A DNA stretch of 64,000 nucleotides from Heligmosomoides polygyrus polygyrus. Taxonomy: Eukaryota > Nematoda > Chromadorea > Rhabditida > Heligmosomidae. Position 1 is the first letter of the stretch; every line of letters begins with the position of its first letter. The notes under the pieces were generated by a model. That model made no database searches. It worked only from the letters and a program-made list of their open reading frames with translations, and was not told the origin of the DNA. Location: NCBI GenBank assembly GCA_947396885.1, contig OX377204.1, positions 51,137,139 to 51,201,138 of the forward strand, written 5' to 3'. Of this stretch, positions 24,188-35,005 are shown in pieces. Both the position numbers and the translations under genes were made by a program.

Positions 24188-26347
24188 TCACTTTGAAATG
24201 GTTTCCTTCTTCTGATTGCATCCTACTTTGAGAACAAATGTCCATATAAGTTTGAGTATTGCTACGACGAGGTTGCTCACAAGAGATAGTACGCTTAGGA
24301 GAACCAAAGGTCCTGCTAGATAGGTTAGACCTGATAGCACCACGATGGAAGTCACCGCTGCAAGGGTCAGTCTCCAATGGTCTTTGATAACGTGTATCAG
24401 AGGGTCAATATTTGGTACACTTATATCGGAAAACCACTGGTGGTGTATTGGCACACTATGTGACTTTGATTCAAAGACTGACATGTTCGACACTATTACG
24501 TGGTAGAATAAAGTACCGTTCAAGGGGAACTTCGTTGGAGACTCCGAACAGTGCGCGTTGCACTTTTCGTGCACAGATGGTTGATCAAAATGGAGGGCTA
24601 TTGTGTTCTCCTCATTAGAGGGACCGCATTTGAGCAGGAATTCCTGTGTGTCGCATGTAACTGTGACAGTGGAGTTGGATTGAGCATTGCATACAACTGT
24701 GAGGCGCGCTCCAAGCGTGCAATCATAGCATCCCTTTAGTTCGGAGATCGTGAGTTCGCACTTCTGCTTAGTAATTAGTTCAACTGAGTCTACTAGAAGC
24801 TTCGATTCTACACGTAATACGAACTCCTCTTGGTCAGAGATTGCAGAAATATCGTTATCGGAAAATGTTATCGTTCCATAAGGTGTCGATAGAGGGAGTT
24901 TGGTTTCATTGTGATCGAGCACGCGGATAGAGTCCGCTGGACATTGGCATGTGCGAACCGAAGTTCCGCAATTGCACCGCATCCGATTGGAACATGTGTC
25001 GAATCGACTTAAGGCTTGTATGGGATTATCACAAGCGATAGGAAGTTGGAAATTGCGTGGCAATAGGTATGAAGAATTGGCCGAAATCGCGAACCGTGTG
25101 GTTTCTAGTGAAGCCGCTGGTCGTTGAATTGAGGAGACCGTTATGTTGAAATTTGCCATTTCTTCCGTTACATACGGACGAAAGGTTTCTGTGAAAACTA
25201 TAGTCTTTTTAGCAATAGTTATTTCAATGGCGAGCTTGATGGACGGAGTCCAATGCGGACATTGAATCACCTCAAAGATTCTATTCGAAAGAGGTTTGTG
25301 TGTGATTCTGTAGAACCAACATGCAGGTTTAGGTAAGAAACACCCGCAGAAGGCACCACCGCAACTGTTTAGACAGCCGGAATAACCGGGATATATCCTG
25401 GTGTGGTTAAGCTCGGAAACGACCTCGTTTGGACCAAGTTTTTCACATTTGTCTGCGATTCATGAACCAGCTTGTGCGCACCGTTTCACATGAAAGATTT
25501 GCATTTTAGTTGGTCTGCTGAAGAACTCGGTCACCTTTGAACATTTAAATTGGATGCTTTGCTTTCGAAACTTTGCCATTCCAACGGTTTGGTTGTCATG
25601 CATTATTTCTATGCATAGTTCCGATTGTAATCGATTGAATAACAGCTCTCGGCTTTACTCGAGGTGGCAATGGTTATTATGATTACAGACGACCTCTGCA
25701 GAATGGCGCATGAATCCATGCTGGCATGCGGTTGCAGGCGATATTAAGCAAAGTGCTAGCGAAATGAGTAGAGCACCTGGAAGAGGTAGAAGCTCAAAAC
25801 TTGGTACTGTGCTCGTATGAGGTAGCACATCGATCTGCTTACTTCGCTCTGTGCGTTGGGTAGATGAGTTCGCTTTCTTTCCTAGTTTGGAAATGAGCCA
25901 TGCCATTCCTAGCAGTACTACGATAACTAGGCAAAAAATTATTGCGACGCTGGCGATTGCGCCTGCAGGCCAACAATGTGGGTTGCCCAGTAGACTTTTA
26001 GACAGTAGGTTTTGATGATCGCAAAACTTAGCACGCTCACATAGCTGAAGATGCTCTACAGTAGTTTCGTTGCTAATCGTTCTTAGGTGAACTCTGGCGC
26101 AGTCTTCTGTAGGAGAGATCGGAAGCGTGTACTATAATGGACGTGAAGTGTTGCGCATTGTCTGGCACTCTTGGTCAATGCACAACTCGAACCAGCCATA
26201 TATTGGTGGTAGATACATCATGCCCTTAGAGCATGAAATGAATGATTTGGTTGCAGCAGAAGGTGATATCAAGGCTACAAGAGCAAGGATCAACAAGGAC
26301 GACGCTAGCGAATAGGAAGTATGTCGATGCTCTACATTTGTCTCCAT
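24188..26347 (-). pseudogene. env, phlebovirus Gn/Gc-like membrane glycoprotein, three stops
   Basis: One frame of about 720 codons runs from an ATG at 26347 to a stop at 24188, but it is interrupted by TAG (26134-26132), TAA (25657-25655) and TGA (25462-25460). The order is a signal peptide, a short Cys-containing ectodomain, a membrane span (about 25960-25890), a second signal-like stretch ending SPATA, a Cys-rich Gc-like ectodomain, and C-terminal membrane spans (about 24330-24220). The Cys pattern and the GCYDCTLGA motif resemble the class II fusion glycoprotein of phleboviruses, as known for nematode BEL elements. The first part is far shorter than a phlebovirus Gn. The frame is continuous with the integrase C-terminus upstream. 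Confidence 0.85.
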
Positions 26348-27444
26348 ATTTCGAAAAAAATCATAGGCTCGCGTCTTTGACTCACGAGGTATTGTCTGGC
26401 GATTTACAGCACATGTAGTTTCTAGAAGGGACTCGCGTGCTACGTCATCAGCACTGTTGATCGTCCTAGTTTCTTTGATCATATCGCAGGAATCATCGAT
26501 AGTACTGCGAATTTCTAATGGATATATTTTGTTTAATGGCCTGTGGATGATGTTTTTATTTGGCATCAAGATTTTGGCAGATCTTATCAGTCCATCAGAT
26601 GATGTTATGACCTCGGTAATCTTACCGTAAGGCCAACTTCCCCTAGGCAAGAGATCTTGTTCTATCAGTACGTCCTCGCCCAATTCGGGGTAGTCCCTCT
26701 TTAGGTGGCGAGGTTGCCGAAGCTGTTGTTTTTGCATTTCTCTCAAGGATACGAGGTATTCTGACCTCCAAGTATCCCAGAATTTGTTTGCGATTTTCTC
26801 GGAGGAGCTAATAGCTTCCATAGCTTGTTTCCTCGATTGAATGAACTCTGGATCATAATCGTGGTCCTCGTGTTTCTGGCGAGTTCTCCTTCGGGGAGAG
26901 AAAATGCAATACTTCTTTGTAAGAAGTCGATTGGACGAAGGGGAATTTCCGCGACGTCGTCAATGTTGAGCTTTGTTAATGGCCTTGTGTTGAGAATAGC
27001 TTCGATCCTTGTTAGGACTGTACACATCTCGGTAAATTCTAGTCTTTTTCGTCCGACAGATTTATTCAAAGCTTTCTTCACTAGTCCAACTAGTCTTTCC
27101 CAGACGCCTCCCATCCAGGGTGAAGCTGGAGGATTGAAGACCCATTTAATTCGTTCAGTTGCACAGTATGTCATTAGCGAGTGGCCTGTGGATTCGTTTT
27201 TCTCAAACATTGTGGCTATTATCTGCTCACCGTGTTTGAAGTTTGAGCCACAATCGCTCCTCATTATTTTAGGGACACCTCTTCTAGAGATGAATCTCGT
27301 GAAGCTGTTTAGAAATGCTCCTGTGGAGAGATTTTCAACTAGCTCCAGGTGGACAGCTCGTGTTGTAAGACACGTGTAAAGGCAAACGTACATTTTGTCG
27401 TTAGTTTTTGATGTGAATGGTCCCATGAAGTCACAGCCCGTATT
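26348..27444 (-). pseudogene. BEL integrase, core and C-terminal domain
   Basis: Retroviral-type integrase core: a first Asp in a CDFMGPF context just after a nonsense codon, a second Asp in MRSDCGSNF, and the Glu in WMGGVWERLVG. The C-terminal BEL domain follows (FWDTWRSEYL, then EDVLIEQDLLPRGSWPYGKI). The core and C-terminal parts lie in different frames, with the shift near 26870. The C-terminal frame runs on into env without a stop. SDCGSNF has Cys where SDNG is usual. Confidence 0.88.
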
Positions 27445-29037
27445 TTAGAAGGGCCGAGATGCGATGACCCTATCTTTCGGTAGGCTCGGCATTACTGGAG
27501 CGCCTAGTGGTAACCCGTGGAATTTTCTGCAGGTCGGACAGTTTTTGAGAAACTTTTTGAACGCCTGTGATGGGCGCGGTATCCAGAACCTTTGACGTGC
27601 GATAGAGAGCGTATGCTCCTTACCGCAATGAGCATTCTTAAGGTGAATTTGCTGAACAATGAGTCTGACAAGCTCTGACTTACATGGTATGTAAATCGGA
27701 CACTTAGTGTCTTGTGGGATTTCCGCGTGTTGAAGGCGCGACTCATGTCTAATTATGCCATCCACGTCCATAATGAGTCGTTTGTCAGGAAATCGTCTTT
27801 GTAGTGAGTCTAACGTTACGTCGCGTTGTTCCTGGACAAGGATAATTCGTTCGGAAGCAGAAATGTCGTCAGGTGTTATTTCGTTGACGTTATCATATTT
27901 TGGTATAGCTGACAACCTGATGACAGTGGCTCGGTTTTTGTTAGTTAAAACTGCCCATTTACGTAGCAGTTTGCCAACCAAGGCTGTCGTTCTTAACGCC
28001 TTGTCCAAACAAGGGAACCTTGTCAAGTCAATGACTGACGGCAGGCTTCTGGTGACCTGTGGGTGGATGTATACCAACGCAGGTGCTACAATGTCCACCT
28101 CTGTAGATATTTCCTTGACATATTCTATCGATTTTATTGGCCAGGTATTCTGGTTGTGTTCTAGCCATCCGGGACCATATACCCAATCGTGGGTTTTTAT
28201 AGATTCCGTGGTTAGTCCTCTTGTTCCTGCGTCTGCAGGGTTGTGAGATGTGGTAACATGGAAGAAGGAAACAGGAATCCCCTTGGATGTTATGGTGTTC
28301 GTGATTTTGTTGTTGCGGTCACGCATGTTGCTAGCAAATATGGGTAACTTCTTCGTGGTCTTTAGCCACCATAGTGCTATTTCGCTGTCAGTTACGATGG
28401 AGATTGTTTCTATTGTGGTGAGCATGTTTGCTGTTATGGACTCACTGAGACGGGAAGCCATGAGAAGCCCAATGAGCTCAAGCCGAGGAATGGTCTGACG
28501 ACATTTTTTTGGAGTGAGTCTCGTTTTTCCACTGATTAGGCTCGAGACAGATCCTGTCACTATATCCTGTCCATAAGCACAGGTTGCAATAGCAGCTTTG
28601 CTGGCGTCGGCGAAAACCCATAGACGCATTTTGCCACCTGTAGATATGGATCGCTCTACCGTAACCGAGGCATTATGTACATCCTTGCATAAACGATTCC
28701 ATTTTTCGCATGTTTCTGCGGTAAGATTGCTTTTCCAGTCAACTCCTGTGTCAAATACTTCTCTCATCATCGATTTTAAGTGAACTAGAAGAGGGCCCAC
28801 TGCACCGAGAGGGTCATAGACTGAATTTATTTGACTTACGATGTCTTTCTTCGTTAGTTTTGCCACGGGTGGAAATTTCGTACCGATAATGAACCGATCG
28901 GTCTCCGTCTGATAATCGACACCTAGCAGCTTCAGACGACTCGATTCCAATCTGTCTTCCACTGGGATTAGGTTGTTCAGTTCAGCGCAGTTGGAAATGT
29001 ACTCTCTTAAGCTCATGCCTATTTCGGCAAATAATTT
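27445..29037 (-). pseudogene. BEL RT C-terminus, RNase H and integrase zinc domain
   Basis: The frame starts right after a one-base shift in an A6 run near 29035 and ends at a TAA (27447-27445). Visible parts are the RT thumb with VYDPLGAVGPLL, an RNase H with WVFADAS, ELIGLL and VTDSEIALWWL, and the H2C2 integrase zinc finger (HLKNAHCGKEH ... NCPTC). The TAA sits in the segment that normally leads into the integrase core, so it is a simple nonsense mutation and not a gene boundary. Confidence 0.88.
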
Positions 29038-32000
29038 TTTGATTCCCTGTATTTGCGTAGAGCTTCAGGGATGCTGTCAGCTCGCAGAAGAATGTTATCG
29101 ACGTACAGATTACTGCATATTTCACTAGCTAATTCTGTGTCTTTCCTCTTCAGAAATGAAGAGAGTGCCATATTCAGGATGCTGGGTGAGGCTGTCACTC
29201 CGAAAGGAAGTCGTTTGAATCTATACTGAATGAGGTTGTCCCTTGTAGGAGCAGCGTCCATGTTTCTCAGCCAAAGAAATCGGCATAGGTCTTTGTGACT
29301 GTCCAGCAAGCGGATTTGAGTGAACGCGGCTTCTATGTCGCACATCAGTATGATTTTTCCACTGTGGGATGACAGTAAAATATCGTGTATTTTGTTAACA
29401 AACGCTTCTCCCTTGTGAGTTGCGTCATTCAGAGACAGTTTTCCTCGCCGCTTTGATGAAGCATCGAATACTATGCGGAGAGGAACCTTTTTTGATGATT
29501 TCCACACACCTGAGTGGGGCATATAATATGTTCCGACTGAGTTGTCCTCGGCGGCGGTAAAGGTTTCTATCATTCCTTCCCGCTGGTAGTTTTGTAGTAT
29601 ATCACAGTACCACTTACGCTGTAGAGGGTTCTGTCGGAGCGAGTGTTGTAGCGACTCCAGCCGTCGTATCGCAATTGAATAGTTATCCTCCAATTCAGAG
29701 ATATTATCTTTCAAAGGAAATGGTGCTGCTATATAGCCATTTTTAACTAACAGCTTCTTGGAATATTGCTCCAAGTATTTTGTGGCCTTGTCATCTGGTT
29801 GGGATTCTTCGTTAGAAATTCCCAAGCCCTCCAGCTCGAACATTTTCTGGAGAATTTCTCTCTCCGTAGGTTCGAAAACTGCTGTCATGCCGTAAGAGAC
29901 TTGATTGTGAATTTCTGATGATAACACTCCTTTACCGTATATTGTCGGTCCAAAAACGGTTTTCGATATATGTAAACCTGTAGGGGTTCTCATCCCACAA
30001 GTTGGGCTAGTAACTAAATCGTGGAAGTAGTCTAGGCCAACTAGAACATGCGGTATTTGATGTTCTCCGCGCAATTTGGAATTGGCGAGGCATAGATTAT
30101 TTGCTTTCAAGAATTCTATATCTGATTGAGCTAGTTTCACACTTGGAAAGCCGTTGGTAATAACGGGTTTTGTTTGAAATTTGAGCTCTAGTTGTTCGCC
30201 AAAGGCTGTTCCTACTTTGACATTCACGATATGGCTTTCAAACTTTTCGATGTGTCCTCCAATTCCAGACATTGTACATATTTCAGTAGTTTCTCGTGGA
30301 AGGCCTAGATCCGCAGCTAGGGATTCTTCTATAACGGTTTTCTGAGCGCCGGAATCGAAGAAGAATAGAGCTTTATCATACTGCTCTTTTCGATTGTTCC
30401 ATATGTTGCCCTCGGCCGTCATTAGCATCAGTTGCGAGGTGATAATTCCATTCGCAGTCGAGGTCGGTTGCTCAACCTCAGAGAATGTTTGGGTATTATT
30501 GTTGGGGAACCTGACATTTTGGTTGCGCCGTTCACTATTACGATTGTACTGCGGTCTAGTCTGGTTTTGAGATCCCTGATTGTTTCTTTGTGGAGGGTTC
30601 CAAGCTCTAGTTTCCAAGTTATGAGATCCCTGATTGTTTCTTTGTGGAGGATTCCAAGCTCTATTTTGATATCTTGGCTGCTCTGAGTTACCTTTGGTAC
30701 ATAGAGACATGTGGTGTTTTTGTCCACATTGGATGCAGTCCGGCTGTTGGCAGTCGAAGCTGTTATGGTTTGATGAGAAGCATTTCCAGCATACATTTTG
30801 TTCTTTGACAATTTTGCGCCGTATTGTTTTATCGCTGATTGTTCTGCATGCCGCTGACGCGTGGTTATCTCTTTGACAAAACAAACACGCTTCCTTATTA
30901 TTATGAGGCCGAGCAGTGATATGCCTTTCTTTTGATGGCGTAACTCTGTTGTTTACTCTGTGACCGAGTCTGCTTTCGACATAGGTCTTAGCCGCAATCT
31001 CCTTTTTGAGGTGACCCATTAGGTCCTCGATCGTTTGATTGCGTTCGGTTTGGCAGATTACCAACACTGGCTTGATAACATTCTGTGGGAACTTGGCTAG
31101 AATGGTTTTCGACCAGATAGGATCACAAGTGTTTCGAACGTCGTAACCGGCGGAAACCATCTGGTTTATTAGCACCTGGATTTGCTCGATTGACGATGAG
31201 AAGCTGTCGGCAAAATTGGATGCTGCTTTCATGTTCACAAGCTTCTGAACTATCTGGGAGCGATTCACTGAGTAGTCGCTGTAGGTTTGCAGCAGGGTTT
31301 TTATCATCCAGCTGTAATTTTCAGGCAGAGGCTGAATTCCTTGAATGGCGTTCTTTGCTCTACCATTTAAGCTTTCTCTCAGGAGAATTATTTTTTCAAC
31401 AACGTCTAGCCTCTCGTTTTTATGTACTAGTGTCTCGAAGATTGCCCAATATTCGGCAAATTCTTCTGCTTTTCCATAAAATTTGGGCAGCGATGCTTGC
31501 GGAGGATTTATGGAGCGAAGCATTCTTTGTGCAGTGTGGCTCGATTCCGCAAGAGACGAGTGATGCGCATCTGCTTCAGGATTGTCGGTCCTGACCTGGC
31601 TTTGTTCATGGACAACCTGTAGGTCAGGATTGTTCGTTGTCTCATTAGTGCTATTTTTCTGTGAAATGTAGCCTAATTTAATGCCCATTCCTTCTCGGGC
31701 ACTTCTTGACTCGTCGTACCTAGCTGTCAGTTTAAAGATCAACTCGCTTGCATCAGCAATCGCTACTTGTATCTGCGATTCCTGCTCTATTTGTTCGATC
31801 TCTGCCATAAGATCTTTTTTCTCGGATTTGTTCTTACAATTCCTATACTCGTCTCTGATCTCGTTGTACAATTTTTGAAGGTTTTCTCTGCCTTCTCTGA
31901 CTTGCTTTAATGCGCTCAGCAAAAGTGCTATTCTCGATCGAGATTTTTCATAATTTTCTTCATCAGCCGTTGGGTATTCCACGACTGACAAGTAACCCTT

Positions 32001-32072
32001 ATAGAGTGCTACTAGCTCGTTAAGCGTTTTTGAGCACAGCATAATGGGTGCTTTGTGGAAGTAAAGCGCCAT
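29019..32072 (-). CDS. BEL Gag-protease-RT, uninterrupted 1017-codon part
   Basis: Start ATG at 32072. Order: N-terminal coiled coil (about residues 40-130), a DUF1759 Gag domain (about 190-330; LPKFYGKAEEFAEYW), three zinc knuckles (about 395-460: CLFCQRDNHASAAC, CWKCFSSNHNSFDC, CIQCGQKHHMSLC), a duplicated AWNPPQRNNQG linker, an aspartic protease with FFFDSGAQKTVI (Asp573), and RT with IVFDAS, DIEAAF (about 912) and the YVDN box at 990-993. It ends at a stop caused by the one-base shift before the RT thumb. The product would package RNA, process the polyprotein and synthesise cDNA. The YVDN in place of YVDD is notable. Confidence 0.93.
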   Translation of the reverse strand: MALYFHKAPIMLCSKTLNELVALYKGYLSVVEYPTADEENYEKSRSRIALLLSALKQVREGRENLQKLYNEIRDEYRNCKNKSEKKDLMAEIEQIEQESQIQVAIADASELIFKLTARYDESRSAREGMGIKLGYISQKNSTNETTNNPDLQVVHEQSQVRTDNPEADAHHSSLAESSHTAQRMLRSINPPQASLPKFYGKAEEFAEYWAIFETLVHKNERLDVVEKIILLRESLNGRAKNAIQGIQPLPENYSWMIKTLLQTYSDYSVNRSQIVQKLVNMKAASNFADSFSSSIEQIQVLINQMVSAGYDVRNTCDPIWSKTILAKFPQNVIKPVLVICQTERNQTIEDLMGHLKKEIAAKTYVESRLGHRVNNRVTPSKERHITARPHNNKEACLFCQRDNHASAACRTISDKTIRRKIVKEQNVCWKCFSSNHNSFDCQQPDCIQCGQKHHMSLCTKGNSEQPRYQNRAWNPPQRNNQGSHNLETRAWNPPQRNNQGSQNQTRPQYNRNSERRNQNVRFPNNNTQTFSEVEQPTSTANGIITSQLMLMTAEGNIWNNRKEQYDKALFFFDSGAQKTVIEESLAADLGLPRETTEICTMSGIGGHIEKFESHIVNVKVGTAFGEQLELKFQTKPVITNGFPSVKLAQSDIEFLKANNLCLANSKLRGEHQIPHVLVGLDYFHDLVTSPTCGMRTPTGLHISKTVFGPTIYGKGVLSSEIHNQVSYGMTAVFEPTEREILQKMFELEGLGISNEESQPDDKATKYLEQYSKKLLVKNGYIAAPFPLKDNISELEDNYSIAIRRLESLQHSLRQNPLQRKWYCDILQNYQREGMIETFTAAEDNSVGTYYMPHSGVWKSSKKVPLRIVFDASSKRRGKLSLNDATHKGEAFVNKIHDILLSSHSGKIILMCDIEAAFTQIRLLDSHKDLCRFLWLRNMDAAPTRDNLIQYRFKRLPFGVTASPSILNMALSSFLKRKDTELASEICSNLYVDNILLRADSIPEALRKYRESKNYLPK

Positions 32073-32112
32073 TTTTTGCGACTTTTACTTTTTTTCTCAA
32101 ATTTAAGAGAAA

Positions 32113-32270
32113 TTACTCCAAGTACTTTGTACGGGAGATTCTATTCCTTTATGGAATTCTTTGCCTCTAGGTAATGAATACGAGAGGGCTTTTACTCCAG
32201 GTACTGCGTACGGGAGATTTATTCCGTTGAGGAATGGTTTGCGTCTAGGTAATGAATACGAGACGACTTA
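32113..32270. repeat. 79-bp tandem duplication in the BEL leader
   Basis: The unit TTACTCCAAGTACTTTGTACGGGAG ... CTCTAGGTAATGAATACGAG is repeated in tandem at 32113 and 32192 with about 15-20% divergence. It lies between the 5' LTR and the Gag start. Confidence 0.8.
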
Positions 32271-32364
32271 TTCTCTTGAATCAGAGAATGCGATCTTATC
32301 TTCGATCGACTTTATGCTCCAGGTCCCAAAGTTGTCACACTTTGACACGGGAGACTTAGGCTTG

Positions 32365-32383
32365 TTAGGCCGTTGCACCAAAA
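32365..32383 (-). promoter_or_regulatory. candidate primer-binding site of the BEL element
   Basis: On the minus strand TGGTGCAACGGCCTAAC lies 4 nt after the 5' LTR end (32384). TGG at this spot would pair with the CCA of a host tRNA; I have not identified which tRNA. Confidence 0.5.
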
Positions 32384-32585
32384 TATTAACACCAATGGGG
32401 GAGATTAGGACTTAGCGTCCAAGGAATCGGGGTTCAGTGGTTTTATAGAAACGAGCACGAGATAGACTGGCAGAGAACGTCTTTATCTGAAGACAGTAGC
32501 AAGAGTGCCGGGCCCACCCTTGACTCGGGGCGGGCCGACAAAGGTCGCATCGTGGGCGACGACGATATCGTTGGCGACGACGATA
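32384..32585 (-). repeat. 5' LTR of the BEL element
   Basis: Identical to 22270-22471 over 202 bp; the outer flank is CCAAC at 32586-32590. No clear TATA box was found inside it. Confidence 0.95.
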
Positions 32586-32745
32586 CCAACCTGGGGAATA
32601 GTAAGACCTTCTGAATCACCAAATTCCTGCAAATGCCTTTGACCGACGTGGAGCAGTCCAGTTTCGTAATAGGGCTCAACCACACGTTGGAGGACCTCAC
32701 CTCCACAAACGTGCGCCCACCTTAGCATGTGAGCCTCTTCTGAAT
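32586..32745 (-). other. exon-like open frame cut by the BEL insertion
   Basis: On the minus strand a TCAATTCAG acceptor (near 32740) opens a frame with HVCGGEVLQRVVEPYY that runs to the insertion point and resumes in frame for about 10 codons beyond the other LTR (22264-22230) before TAG. Alternatively CAG|GTTGGA at the insertion point could be a donor. The product is not recognised. It may be an exon of a host gene or of an older repeat. Confidence 0.3.
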
Positions 32746-32759
32746 TGAACACAACCCCT

Positions 32760-33670
32760 CAGCTGCTACGCGAAGTTCTTCATGGAATAGCGCCGAACTG
32801 CAGCTGCACAAGGCGTCGTTAGAAGAACGACAGACACTTACCAAGAGCATTAAGTTGAAAGAATCAGCCGCCCATCTGAATAACACTGTCGTGTAAATTC
32901 TGAATGTCTTCGCACAGTGATTTTCAAGAATAAAGTACAATTTATCAATACTTTTAGAAGTACACTCGAATGCTTTGGAGTCGTGAGCTTTAAAGCATTG
33001 AAGTGCCTTTCTAGTCGAGTGCAAGCGCTAAACTACTATGTTCTTTCAAAATTAACGCAAAAACTTGCATTTGTAATTTTTCTACGAGTTTCGAGCACTA
33101 CGCATCTGTAAAGAGAAGCCCATAAATATTGCAACAAAATTAGGCGACCTTGCTGGAAGACATCTTTCAATTGCGTAGAACCAGAAAGTGACTACATATG
33201 ACATATATACACATATGACATATATGATATGACTAGTATATCCTTAGTATATCGCTGCAGTTATCATGGATGTAGCTCCTCTTGTTAGAGAGTGGTGTGA
33301 TTCCATCTAAAAAGACCGACTATCTTCCACTGGGCACTCCCGTTTGATAAATTCCTGAAGATTCGTCGCTTGAACACTACGTACCATGGTGGCATATTGG
33401 ATACTCCAACATGTGAATATAGGTTGAAGAACAACGTGAGGAAATGCCTTCAAGGAAGACAACTGTAGACAAAGCTTTTAACACTGTCTCCCGCGACCCC
33501 CCAGCCCACAGTATCACTACAGATGACCTGGACAAGCAAGGGAAGGTGTGATGTCAAAAAACCGCTTATTGTTCCTTATTTAACAGTCGCATGAAACCGC
33601 AATATTTCGAAATATTTGTGGACTGGTAGTGAGAGAAATGTAGGAATACATCCACTTTCTAATCCATGAG
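32760..33670. other. no gene recognised
   Basis: AT-rich DNA with a (CATATGACATATA) low-complexity patch at 33195-33240. No supported exon. Confidence 0.4.
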
Positions 33671-34315
33671 TTTGCTTCCCAAGCATGATGGCATATAACA
33701 ATAAAAAATCCTCCTATTCGTATCATTATTAAGACGCGTTTCCAAACGTTACTAGTGTAACAAATCGAAGTTTGTGCCAAATCTCTCTGTAAATAGGAAG
33801 AAAGTGTTTAAAACGCAATGAATCAGCTGACGAATACGATGCCAGAGATTTTGCCACTCGTAGCCCTAAACCGATCTTATTGCATGTCCCAGATCTATCC
33901 TAATTGGGAGAGGGCACGGCTAGTTGTTACAATCTCGTTTAGCATCCACGACACGACACCCGCTCTCTGAGTTCGCATGGGTCCCATTGTACCATTTGGC
34001 AGTAGATGAAGCTCTGAACAAACTCAGAGGAAAGGATTGGAAAAGCGAGACACGACATGCCCTTGCCCGACAAGAACAAATCCAATGTCCCCCTATGGAG
34101 CGCATTGTTAGCAGCCTAAGAGTGCTTATAGACCTCTGATCTAGATTTGATGCTCCAGGCCAGACCTAAGATTATTAGGGAAAAAGATAAGCATGTTCTG
34201 GATAAGGAGTTTGATTCTTGGTGCAAACTCTCATGAGACCTCTCTGAACCTACAAACCTACACAGTTCGATAGTACATCGTTTCAAGAAAAGAAAAAAAT
34301 CCAATTTGGCCCACG
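33671..34315. repeat. dispersed repeat, copy 1
   Basis: This matches about 52110-52775 in opposite orientation. Shared words include ATTCGTATCATTATTAAG, CAAATCGAAGTTTGTG, the inverse of GAACTCAGAGAGTGGG, and GATTTGATGCTCCAGGCC. The copy at 52 kb lies inside a hAT-type element, so this is probably an internal fragment or relative of that element without visible ends. Confidence 0.7.
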
Positions 34316-34887
34316 ACACAACGGCAGCAATCGCTCGCTACAGTATCTCGCAAACCACCATCAACCCGCGACCAAATCGGCAGTAGGCGGCTAGGCTTAA
34401 GTAGGATCCTTCGTCAGCCGTTGTGAAGACGTTTTTTTGTATAAAATGTGCAGTTTATGGGCAGCATGTTTATCTCACACATTCATTTGCGTTGTTCCGA
34501 TAGTGTTAAAAACGTCGTTTGGACATATGCAGTTGATCAGAGCTCAGATTAGAGAGATTAGAGATAAGAATGTTTGACTTCCTTGTCGCCATGAACACAA
34601 CATGTTGAATGGAATATGTCCCTAACTTCAAATATCCTAACAGACGCGAATGAAAGTCGCCATCACCCGCTCACCCAAATATGTGTTTAAAATGAGGTTA
34701 AACATTCCTACTGAAAGGGAGTCACAGTATGCAAAAATGACTGCACCGACGGTAACCGAATCCACGACTCTCCCCATGCAAAACTCTACTACCACGCCGC
34801 CGCTGCCGCGTAGTAATGGCCGCTACCGCTCAGCTTCCGCAGCTTCGGCTTCCAAAAAACGGCATTGTAGGATGGAAAACATGGAGC
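34316..34887. other. no gene recognised
   Basis: An 83-codon + strand frame (34650-34901) lies antisense to the likely cyclophilin 3' UTR. It has a Ser/Ala-rich, low-complexity C-terminus and no motif. Confidence 0.4.
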
Positions 34888-34893
34888 TTTATT
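34888..34893 (-). terminator. polyadenylation signal of the cyclophilin gene
   Basis: AATAAA on the minus strand about 113 bp after the cyclophilin stop codon. Confidence 0.55.
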
Positions 34894-35005
34894 TGCCATG
34901 ACTTCGTAAACAACCTGTAAAACGTAACAGTGCTACATCTACAACAGCTATTCAACAAGCGCCTAATCGGAAATTCCTATGCAGTTTGCCACGTGGAAGT
35001 GTGAT

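Larger units (their letters stand above)
22270..32585 (-). mobile_element. BEL/Pao LTR retrotransposon with env
   Basis: Two 202-bp LTRs (22270-22471 and 32384-32585) are identical base for base. The element is flanked by the 5-bp duplication CCAAC (22265-22269 and 32586-32590). On the minus strand the order is 5' LTR, leader, gag-protease-RT-RNase H-integrase in BEL order (RT before integrase), then env, a GC-rich hairpin tract, an extra zinc-knuckle ORF and the 3' LTR. Nematode BEL elements such as Tas and Cer7 are known to carry phlebovirus-like env genes. The coding part has two frameshifts and four in-frame stops despite the identical LTRs. Confidence 0.95.

Noticed and set aside
30428..30811. 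127-codon minus frame inside the BEL gag
   Set aside because: It is a shadow of the Gag zinc-knuckle and linker region in another frame.
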